Source: PFL25 sp046260155
Lineage (GTDB): Bacteria > Chloroflexota > Anaerolineae > Anaerolineales > UBA4823
Length of the DNA: 64,000 nucleotides
Direction of reading: 5' to 3'
NCBI GenBank assembly: GCA_046260155.1
Contig: JBJYXV010000023.1
Span: 1 to 64,000, forward strand
In this document: piece after piece, positions 1 through 6,904 of the stretch
Numbering within the stretch: the stretch's first letter is position 1
How the letters are laid out: every line of letters starts with the position of its first letter
The notes under the pieces: generated by a model
Database searches by the model: none
Told to the model about the DNA's origin: nothing
Seen by the model: the letters and a program-made list of their open reading frames with translations, nothing else
Made by a program: the position numbers and the translations under genes

Positions 1-139
1 AATGAATATAAGCGTCGTCTAATGCATATTTGTACAATTTCAGGTGAATATATAACAAACAGAGAAAAATAACAGCTAGTATTCCTACCCATTTGTAATA
101 CTGCTTCAAAAGTCCGAAGAGTCTTTCTTTACCATCCAT
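1..139 (-). CDS. N-terminal fragment of a membrane protein, possibly GT-C glycosyltransferase (cut by window edge)
   Basis: Reading the minus strand leftwards from an ATG at 139-137 gives an open frame to the window edge. It starts MDGKERLFGLLKQYYKW, continues with one hydrophobic segment (WVGILAVIFLCLLYIHL) and then ALDDAYIH. A short basic N-terminus, one TM helix and an Asp-Asp pair just after it is the layout of GT-C / PMT-type membrane glycosyltransferases, whose first loop carries an acidic pair. About 46 residues are visible, so the family call is an inference. The frame stays open upstream of this ATG and no clear ribosome binding site is seen, so the start is uncertain. It would be co-directional with, and downstream of, the cysS-like gene. 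Confidence 0.4.
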   Translation of the reverse strand, partial: MDGKERLFGLLKQYYKWVGILAVIFLCLLYIHLKLYKYALDDAYIH

Positions 140-213
140 CACAATTGCACTTTTGAATCGGAAAAAGCGAAGGCGTATCTTAGAATCATTTATGAACGCA
201 AGTGAAAATTCAC

Positions 214-1467
214 CTAATCTAAAAACCTCCCCAAATGCTCCCCCCACCCTGCGAGCACTCGCTGCTCCACACCCTTGTCTATACGCATTCCAAACACTTT
301 CCCCATTGCGCGTAGCTCCTTCTGCGCCATAGCCACATCCCTGCCCTGCTCACCCGCTTCAAGTATTTCCTCCGCCAGCGCGAGCATCACCTCCACCGCG
401 CCTGGAGTGTCCAAGTCATCCTCCAAAGCATCGTGAAAATCCCTCTCCCAACCTTCCGCATCCAGGGCTGTCCCCTGCCCTCCCTCCAATTGAATCGCTT
501 CTGTGATCCTTTCAGCATCCGCTGCTGAAGCCTTCAATTCCCGCTCGGAATAACTCCACGGCTCACGGTAGTGGTGCCGCCCCAGGTACAGACGCAGCGC
601 GTCCGGCGTGTACACCTCCAGTAGTTCCCGCACCCACACCAAGTTACCTAGCGATTTGCTCATCTTCTCCCCTTCGTAGTAGACCATGGCGGCGTGCATC
701 CAGAACCTGACGAAGGGTTTCTCCCCGGTCACCGGCTCCACCTGGGCGATCTCGCACTCGTGGTGCGGAAAGCACAGATCCGCGCCGCCGCTGTGGATGT
801 CCACCTGGTTCCCCAGGAACTTGTTCGATAAGGTCGAACACTCGATGTGCCAGCCGGGGCGTCCTGGTCCCCAGGGGCTGTCCCAGGCCGGTTCCCCGGG
901 TGCCTGCGCCTGCCAGAGCACAAAATCCAGCGGGTCACGCTTGTGTGGATCGTCGGGATGGTTGCCGCGTTCATTGGCGATGGGCAACATCTTAGCTCGA
1001 GGGATACCACACAGCTCCCCAAAATCTGGCCAGGCATTCACAGAATAATAAACATTCCCACCGGATTCATAAGCCACGCCGCTCTCGAGCAGTTTTCCCA
1101 CCCAGGCTACGATCTCCGGAATAGCATCCGTGGCGCGCGGGTAGTAATCCGGGGGGCGTACATTCAAAGCCTGCATATCCTGGATGAAATGTGAAGTCCA
1201 GCGATTGCCTACCTCCAGCCAATCATCCCCCACCTCCCTGGCTTTACGCAGGATATCATCGTCGATGTCGGTCACATTCTGGGCATAGCGCACGATGAAA
1301 CCTTGACTCTCCAGGTAGCGGATCAGGATGTCCGCTGAAGTGTAGGTAAATGCATGGCCCAGGTGTGTGGTGTCGTACGGCGTGATCCCGCAGACATAGA
1401 TTTTGACCTGGTCCCCGCGGGGCTTGAATGTTTCGATCTTCTTGGAAAGTGTGTTATAGAGTCTCAC
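214..1467 (-). CDS. cysS: Short cysteinyl-tRNA synthetase / MshC-like cysteine ligase
   Basis: Class I aminoacyl-tRNA-synthetase fold protein that activates cysteine with ATP. Visible: zinc ligand Cys26 in YVCG, the HIGH-type motif HLGH (residues 35-38), the second zinc Cys in WHIEC, FPHHE, and KMSKS near residue 267. At 417 aa it is shorter than typical CysRS (about 460 aa). Several blocks match MshC (mycothiol Cys:GlcN-Ins ligase) better than CysRS: GITPYDTTHLGH in place of GPTVYD...HIGN, NVTDIDD, and GPGRPGWHIEC. The GTG start at 1467 is preceded by AGGTGAT. Without knowing whether the genome has a second cysS, it may be the only CysRS or a ligase of thiol metabolism. The family is certain; the substrate is open. 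Confidence 0.88.
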   Translation of the reverse strand: MRLYNTLSKKIETFKPRGDQVKIYVCGITPYDTTHLGHAFTYTSADILIRYLESQGFIVRYAQNVTDIDDDILRKAREVGDDWLEVGNRWTSHFIQDMQALNVRPPDYYPRATDAIPEIVAWVGKLLESGVAYESGGNVYYSVNAWPDFGELCGIPRAKMLPIANERGNHPDDPHKRDPLDFVLWQAQAPGEPAWDSPWGPGRPGWHIECSTLSNKFLGNQVDIHSGGADLCFPHHECEIAQVEPVTGEKPFVRFWMHAAMVYYEGEKMSKSLGNLVWVRELLEVYTPDALRLYLGRHHYREPWSYSERELKASAADAERITEAIQLEGGQGTALDAEGWERDFHDALEDDLDTPGAVEVMLALAEEILEAGEQGRDVAMAQKELRAMGKVFGMRIDKGVEQRVLAGWGEHLGRFLD

Positions 1468-1666
1468 AAATCACCTGTTAGATATCCCTTTACTGCAGGT
1501 TGTATGGTTAGCGAACGAATACCAAATAATTTTACCCTCAAACCAGGTCAGGATTCCTGGACAAAGGACTGTGGGGTTTGTTGAATACCTGTTAAAATTC
1601 TACCCGGCACGATCCTTGGAAAACTATGAACCATATTGTAAACAGAACAGATATTCTAACTGCTGG

Positions 1667-1672
1667 TATAAT
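1667..1672 (+). promoter_or_regulatory. Possible -10 box for the MFS gene
   Basis: TATAAT lies 26 bases before the ATG at 1699, in the divergent gap between the cysS-like gene and the transporter. No good -35 is seen at the right distance and no Shine-Dalgarno precedes the ATG, so any leader would be very short. Confidence 0.35.
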
Positions 1673-1698
1673 GGCAAACAAACCACCCGGACAACCAA

Positions 1699-2976
1699 AT
1701 GAAATCTAAACCTGTAGAAAACCTGCGCTTCAATTTCATCGTCAATGTCATGGATGGTGGTTTTTTTGGTGCGGCACTTGGTTTCGCCTCCTTTTTCACC
1801 ATTATCCCGCTATTTATCGGCAGCCTGACCGATTCCGCTGTCCTGATTGGCTTGATACCGGCGATCCACGCTGTTGGTTGGCAGCTGCCGCAGTTATTCA
1901 CTGCTCAAAAGGTGTCCAGTTTGAGCAGGTATAAACAAATGGCGATGATGATGACGCTGAATGAACGCCTGCCATTCGTGGGATTGGCGATCGTGGCTTG
2001 GTTCTCCCCGCAACTTGGGGTGCAGCTGTCATTAATCCTCTCTTTCATCCTGTTGGTCTGGCAGGGATTCGGCGGTGGATTCACTGCGACCGCCTGGCAG
2101 AGCCTGATCGCGAAGATCATGCCGGTTGAAATGTACGGGAGGTTTTTCGGGATCCAATCCGCTGCGGCAACATTTTTCATGGGTATTGCTGCGATCCTGG
2201 CTGGCTTGGTTCTAACCGATTATACAAGTCCCCTTGACTTCACGCTCTGCTTCCTGATCGCTGCGGTAATGATGGCCTTCTCCTTTTTGTCTCTGGCTCT
2301 CACCAGAGAACAGGAAGCTCCACCTGCGGCATCTCACCACCCGGAAGGATTTAATTTTCGGGAGGATTTGCGCAATATTTTGTCAACGGATAACAATTTT
2401 CGCTGGTATGTGCTGTCACGCATGCTCACCCAATTCGCAACCATGGGTTTTGCATTCTACACGATTTATGCTGTCCGTGAATTCGGTATGGATGAGAAAC
2501 TGGTTGGCTTTTTAACCGGCATACTGTTATTTACAGAAGTCGCCATGAACCCAATTCTGGGATGGCTCGGTGACCGGCGGGGGCACTTATTAACCCTGCA
2601 AATTGGGACCGTAGCCACCATCGCCAGTGTCTTATTGGCAGTTTTCGCCAGCAGTGTCGCCTGGTTTTTCCCGATCTTTATCCTGGCTGGTGTCGCCAAC
2701 GTTGCCGTTTGGACAGTCCCATTATCCATCACTCTCGAATTCGGGACGGAGGCCCAGAGACCAACTTATATTGGGTTATCCAATACGCTTATCGCTCCAG
2801 CCACTTTTATTGCACCCGTTCTCGCCGGTGTGCTAATTGACAAATCAGGCTATGATATCTCATTCCTGGTATCTGGTGCAGCCGGGCTCATCACCCTCCT
2901 GGTGTTGATCCTCGGGGTAAAAGATCCACGGCAGCACGCATTGGCACGCAGAGCCAGTTCCCCGACTGCGGATTGA
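1699..2976 (+). CDS. Major facilitator superfamily transporter
   Basis: A 425-residue integral membrane protein with about 12 hydrophobic segments in two halves joined by a charged loop (TREQEAPPAASHHPEG, near residues 205-220). This is the MFS layout of proton-coupled small-molecule transport across the inner membrane. A loop GWLGDRRGH after TM8 resembles the MFS loop motif GxLaDrxGrr. The substrate cannot be read from the sequence. It is followed with essentially no gap by the DUF4062-like gene, so the two are probably co-transcribed. The ATG is used; there is no clear Shine-Dalgarno upstream. The family call is firm from topology and motif; an efflux role is only likely. Confidence 0.85.
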   Translation: MKSKPVENLRFNFIVNVMDGGFFGAALGFASFFTIIPLFIGSLTDSAVLIGLIPAIHAVGWQLPQLFTAQKVSSLSRYKQMAMMMTLNERLPFVGLAIVAWFSPQLGVQLSLILSFILLVWQGFGGGFTATAWQSLIAKIMPVEMYGRFFGIQSAAATFFMGIAAILAGLVLTDYTSPLDFTLCFLIAAVMMAFSFLSLALTREQEAPPAASHHPEGFNFREDLRNILSTDNNFRWYVLSRMLTQFATMGFAFYTIYAVREFGMDEKLVGFLTGILLFTEVAMNPILGWLGDRRGHLLTLQIGTVATIASVLLAVFASSVAWFFPIFILAGVANVAVWTVPLSITLEFGTEAQRPTYIGLSNTLIAPATFIAPVLAGVLIDKSGYDISFLVSGAAGLITLLVLILGVKDPRQHALARRASSPTAD

Positions 2977-2984
2977 GCTCCAGT

Positions 2985-3599
2985 ATGGAAATCGAGAAGA
3001 TCAATCTATACATTTCAGCTGCCAGTGACCTTTATCCAGAGCGAGATTTGGTCAGCCGCGTGGTGACTGAATTACCTGTCACTTTCGGTTGGAAGATCAA
3101 TCTTTCCCCGCTGGGCAGAAAGACATTCGATGAACGATTGGTCCTGGATTCTGATATCCATTCCCTCATTCTAGGTGAAGATATTCGCGCCCCTATCGGG
3201 TATGAGTGGTACCTGTCCCGGAAAGTTGGACGCAAACCGATATTCTTTGTCAAGGAGAATATCCCGCGCACAATGGCAGCAGGTGATTTCCTCAGGAATC
3301 TCTCGACCTACCCGAGAATCGTCACCTATAAAACCCTGGCTGAATTCAGGGTAAAAATCCTCCTTCACATCGGGCAGTCTCTGCTCGAAAATGCCGACCA
3401 ATACTCGATTGAGTCCAAAGAGTATGACACTTTATCCTCATTCTTGAATACTCTAGAAGAGACTGAACCAGAAACGCTTGAGATTGTAACTGGTGAAGAC
3501 AGCATCATCCTCACCCGGGAGCGCTTTATACCGAAAGATGGAGTATTGATCGATCCTCATGGTGACGTACAAAACAAGAATGATGCCAGCAAATCGTAA
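2985..3599 (+). CDS. DUF4062-like protein of unknown function
   Basis: A soluble protein of about 204 residues. The N-terminal 120 residues resemble DUF4062: a first strand LYISAASDLYPERDLV, then SDIHSLILGEDIRAPIGYEW and GRKPIFFVKE. That pattern (FISS..DL..ER, SD..IgIiG...G.., E...A...gkp.l.f) is a TIR/nucleoside-deoxyribosyltransferase-like Rossmann fold. The C-terminal 80 residues are acidic and unrecognised. A TTG at 2973 overlapping the upstream stop codon is an alternative start 12 bases earlier; the ATG at 2985 is preferred, though neither has a strong ribosome binding site. DUF4062 proteins occur in signalling and defence contexts, but nothing nearby points to defence. Function unknown. 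Confidence 0.75.
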   Translation: MEIEKINLYISAASDLYPERDLVSRVVTELPVTFGWKINLSPLGRKTFDERLVLDSDIHSLILGEDIRAPIGYEWYLSRKVGRKPIFFVKENIPRTMAAGDFLRNLSTYPRIVTYKTLAEFRVKILLHIGQSLLENADQYSIESKEYDTLSSFLNTLEETEPETLEIVTGEDSIILTRERFIPKDGVLIDPHGDVQNKNDASKS

Positions 3600-3624
3600 T
3601 AATAATTGTTTAAGGCGGCTTTAA

Positions 3625-5235
3625 ATGCAGCGTTGGAATGGCTGGGGGGATGAAAAAATCAATTATCCTATACCAGAAAATGCCAAAGGATATTTAGCAG
3701 ATATCCTGGGGGATGAACAGCATCTTCCAGACGCATCATTAGAATCGACCATCAGCAAAATACCCAGGTCGCAGTTTGATAACGTCGCTTTCATATCAAC
3801 TGATCCTGTAGACCGGATCGTTCACTCCCATGGACAGAGTCTGCCAGATTGGATCAACATCCGATCTGGTCAGATCCCCAAGGCTACCGATGGTGTCATC
3901 TATCCAAATTCTGAAGGTGAAATCAAGAAAGCAATTGATTTTGCGGTAGAAAATAATATCATTCTCATCCCATATGGAGGTGGAACAAGCGTGGTGGGCC
4001 ATATTAATCCCCCTCCAATTGGAACACCTACCCTCACGCTTGATCTTGCACGGATGAATCATTTGTTGGATCTTGATCAATACAGCCAGCTGGCGACTTT
4101 CGAAGCCGGAATCAAAGGACCTGATATCGAGACAGCACTGAACCAGGAGGGATACACTTTGGGACATTTCCCGCAATCATTTGAATACTCGACCCTGGGC
4201 GGTTGGATCGCTACCAGGTCCTGCGGACAACAATCTTTCTTCTACGGGCGGATTGAGGATCTCTTCAGAGGTGGGAAACTGGTTTCCCCAATTGGAGATA
4301 TTGAACTGCCGCCGTTTCCAGCAAGCGCTGCCGGGCCGGATCTCAAGCAAATCATCCTCGGATCTGAAGGACGGTTGGGGATTATCTCGCAGGCAATCGT
4401 TCAACTTCAATCGCTACCCCAATTCGAAGATTTCTATGGGATATTTTTCAGAGATTGGGAAGATGGTGTCAATGCAGTCAAGGAAATCGCCCAGAAAGGC
4501 ATTCAACTTTCCATGCTTCGCCTGAGTGATCCCCAAGAAACCGAAACGACCCTGGTCTTATCCGGAAAAGGGAATCTTCTGCCTTATGTGGATTTCGGTT
4601 TGAGCAAGCTTGGTTATGGCGAGCAGCGCTGTTTGCTGATCATGGGAGTCACGGGAGATAAAACCAGCTCCTTGAAAGCCAAGAGCGCAGCACTCAGAGT
4701 GTGCCGCAAATATCGTGGTCTATACACTGGAAACTATGTTGGAAAGTCCTGGCGTAAATCCCGCTTCCTTGCTCCCTACCTTCGTAATACTCTCTGGGAG
4801 GCGGGTTATGCACTTGACACGCTTGAAACCGCAGTTCCCTGGGATAAAGTGGACCAGGTTAAAAAAACTATCATAAGATCGATCTCTGAAGCAGTTGAAA
4901 CCGAAAATCAGCGCGTGCTTGTATTCGGGCACATATCCCATGTTTACCAGACAGGTGCCAGTATCTATATCACTTATCTATTTCGCAGGTCCGCTGATCC
5001 CCAGGAGAACCTTGAACGGTGGCAGATCATGAAAGGAGCTGCCAGTCAAGCAATCATCGAGCAGGGAGGCACCATCAGCCACCAACATGGCATCGGGCAG
5101 GATCATATCCAATATTTATCGGCTGAAAAAGGGTCTTTGGGCATCGAACTGTTGGAGAATGTCAGCAATTTCTTTGATCCGCAAGCAATTTTAAACCCCC
5201 AGAAGTTATTTAACTCGGATCAGTTCAAGCAATGA
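3625..5235 (+). CDS. FAD-linked alkyldihydroxyacetonephosphate synthase-like enzyme
   Basis: A 536-residue VAO/PCMH-fold flavoenzyme. The AGPS family swaps the acyl chain of acyl-DHAP for a fatty alcohol, making the ether bond of ether lipids. Family-specific features: the N-terminal RWNGWGDEK block (AGPS proteins have a WNGWG motif), the FAD loop IPYGGGTSVVGH, YSTLGGWIATRSCG, GSEGRLGIISQA, and the C-terminal SHQHGIG, which lines up with the SHHHG(V/I)G active-site motif of AGPS rather than the SGEHGIG of GlcD/D-lactate dehydrogenases. The middle His of SHHHG is Gln here. It lies 52 bases before glpD, which makes DHAP. A generic FAD oxidase is the alternative. Confidence 0.8.
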   Translation: MQRWNGWGDEKINYPIPENAKGYLADILGDEQHLPDASLESTISKIPRSQFDNVAFISTDPVDRIVHSHGQSLPDWINIRSGQIPKATDGVIYPNSEGEIKKAIDFAVENNIILIPYGGGTSVVGHINPPPIGTPTLTLDLARMNHLLDLDQYSQLATFEAGIKGPDIETALNQEGYTLGHFPQSFEYSTLGGWIATRSCGQQSFFYGRIEDLFRGGKLVSPIGDIELPPFPASAAGPDLKQIILGSEGRLGIISQAIVQLQSLPQFEDFYGIFFRDWEDGVNAVKEIAQKGIQLSMLRLSDPQETETTLVLSGKGNLLPYVDFGLSKLGYGEQRCLLIMGVTGDKTSSLKAKSAALRVCRKYRGLYTGNYVGKSWRKSRFLAPYLRNTLWEAGYALDTLETAVPWDKVDQVKKTIIRSISEAVETENQRVLVFGHISHVYQTGASIYITYLFRRSADPQENLERWQIMKGAASQAIIEQGGTISHQHGIGQDHIQYLSAEKGSLGIELLENVSNFFDPQAILNPQKLFNSDQFKQ

Positions 5236-5287
5236 AGGCAAAATCTATCTTGTTATCTTGCTTGGGCTTTCACCATTGGAAAGGATC

Positions 5288-6904
5288 ATGTGGAGATTAG
5301 GTTGGCGAGACCGGGTTTGGGAAAGTTTAGATCAGACGTTTGATTTGATCGTAATCGGTGGAGGTATCACCGGAGCTGGGATATTCCTCGAGGCATCCAG
5401 GCAAGGCTTGAAAACGCTGCTGCTTGAAGCCGCCGATTTCGCTTCCGGCACCTCTAGCCGTTCCTCGAAACTCGTTCACGGCGGATTTCGGTACCTGAGG
5501 AACGGCCAGATAAAAATTACTTATGATTCTGTTCGAGAACGTGAACGTTTATTAAAGGATCAGCGGGGATTAATAAACGAGCTGGGATTTATCATTGCCA
5601 GCTACAAAGGCGACCGGATACCGATGTGGGTGCTTGGGGCCGGCTTGTCAGTGTATGACTTGCTGGCGTTCAAATGGGGTCATAAATACTACCAACCTGA
5701 CAGGATTCTCGATCTCTGCTCTTGCCTCAATGCACAAGATTTGCGGGGCGGTTACCGTTACTTTGATGCGTTAACGGATGATGCCCGGCTGGTTCTCAAG
5801 ACCATCAAATTAGGCGTTGAGATCGGAAGCATCGCCTTGAATTATGCCCGGGTCGAAAAAATTCTGCGTACGACAAACCATCAAACGGCAGGTGTGGCTA
5901 TCCGCGACATGAGCCCGGAGAGAAACCCCAGAACGGAAGAGGTCAGAGCAAGGGCAGTGATCAATGCAACCGGGGCCTGGGCTGAAGATGTGCTCGACAT
6001 CGCATCGAGTGCTTCGAGCCGGACAAGGAAATTGCGTCTTTTGCGTGGGAGCCATTTAGTCTTTTCCCAGGCGACATTACCCTTAACACGGGCAATCAGC
6101 ATCTGGCATCCAAGAGATAAACGCCCGGTGTTCGCCTTTCCATGGGAAGGAGTTACCCTGGTGGGTACAACGGATGTTGATTCGAAGGAGGCTATCAGCA
6201 CCAACCCGTCGATTTCACCAGGAGAAATTGAATATTTGCTTGAATTCGTCCAATTTGCTTTCCCAGGACTTGAACTCGATGAAGATGATATCCAATCCAC
6301 CTATTCGGGTTACCGGTCAGTTATTGATACCGGTAAGGTTGATCCTTCAAAAGAGTCTCGCGAATACTTTTTTTGGTACGATAATGGTTGTCTGACAGTT
6401 GCAGGAGGGAAGCTGACCACATTCCACCTCGTGGCAATCCAGGCTTTGGAGCATATTAGAAAAAGAATTAATGGTTGGGAAGTAACACAGGAACACACCA
6501 AGCCCGCAAATCCACCTAGCATCAGTTTGTTTGTAGATTCACCAATTGAAACTCGGACTGGGATCAGGATGATTGGACGATATGGGAACGAATTAATACC
6601 CATGGTTAACGAAGTAGATGAAAATGAATTTCAACCTATTGAATCCTCGATCAATCTGTGGGCTGAGATCCGTTGGGCAGCCAGGACGGAAGGCATCATT
6701 CATCTTGAAGATTTATTATTGAGGAGGGTGAGGTTGGCAAACCTCCTTCCACGTGGCGGCTTTGAAGTGTTAGACCGCATCAAAAAAATCGTGATTGAGG
6801 AGTTAAATTGGGAGGATTGGCGTTGGGTAGAAGAAATCAACCGTTACCGATCGCTCTTAGGTAAATCTTACTCCCTTAAAGTTAGTCCCGCAGATGAGTC
6901 TTGA
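5288..6904 (+). CDS. glpD: Glycerol-3-phosphate dehydrogenase, FAD-dependent
   Basis: Oxidises sn-glycerol 3-phosphate to dihydroxyacetone phosphate and passes electrons to quinone at the inner membrane. Visible: dinucleotide-binding motif DLIVIGGGITGAGI, then LLLEAADFASGTSSRSSKLVHGGFRYL, the family signature for FAD and substrate binding, and a central GTTDVD and YSGYRSVID block. The C-terminal domain is typical of GlpD. Length is about 538 aa, normal for the family. The ATG at 5288 is chosen because GGAAAGG sits just before it; the frame also opens at a TTG at 5258. Its end overlaps the helicase start by 11 bases. Together with the AGPS-like gene it could supply DHAP for ether-lipid synthesis. 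Confidence 0.93.
   Translation: MWRLGWRDRVWESLDQTFDLIVIGGGITGAGIFLEASRQGLKTLLLEAADFASGTSSRSSKLVHGGFRYLRNGQIKITYDSVRERERLLKDQRGLINELGFIIASYKGDRIPMWVLGAGLSVYDLLAFKWGHKYYQPDRILDLCSCLNAQDLRGGYRYFDALTDDARLVLKTIKLGVEIGSIALNYARVEKILRTTNHQTAGVAIRDMSPERNPRTEEVRARAVINATGAWAEDVLDIASSASSRTRKLRLLRGSHLVFSQATLPLTRAISIWHPRDKRPVFAFPWEGVTLVGTTDVDSKEAISTNPSISPGEIEYLLEFVQFAFPGLELDEDDIQSTYSGYRSVIDTGKVDPSKESREYFFWYDNGCLTVAGGKLTTFHLVAIQALEHIRKRINGWEVTQEHTKPANPPSISLFVDSPIETRTGIRMIGRYGNELIPMVNEVDENEFQPIESSINLWAEIRWAARTEGIIHLEDLLLRRVRLANLLPRGGFEVLDRIKKIVIEELNWEDWRWVEEINRYRSLLGKSYSLKVSPADES

Noticed and set aside
1468..1698. T-box or other riboswitch in the cysS leader
   Set aside because: I looked for the T-box consensus and terminator on the minus strand; only a weak CCAGG/CCTGG hairpin was seen, with no T-run.
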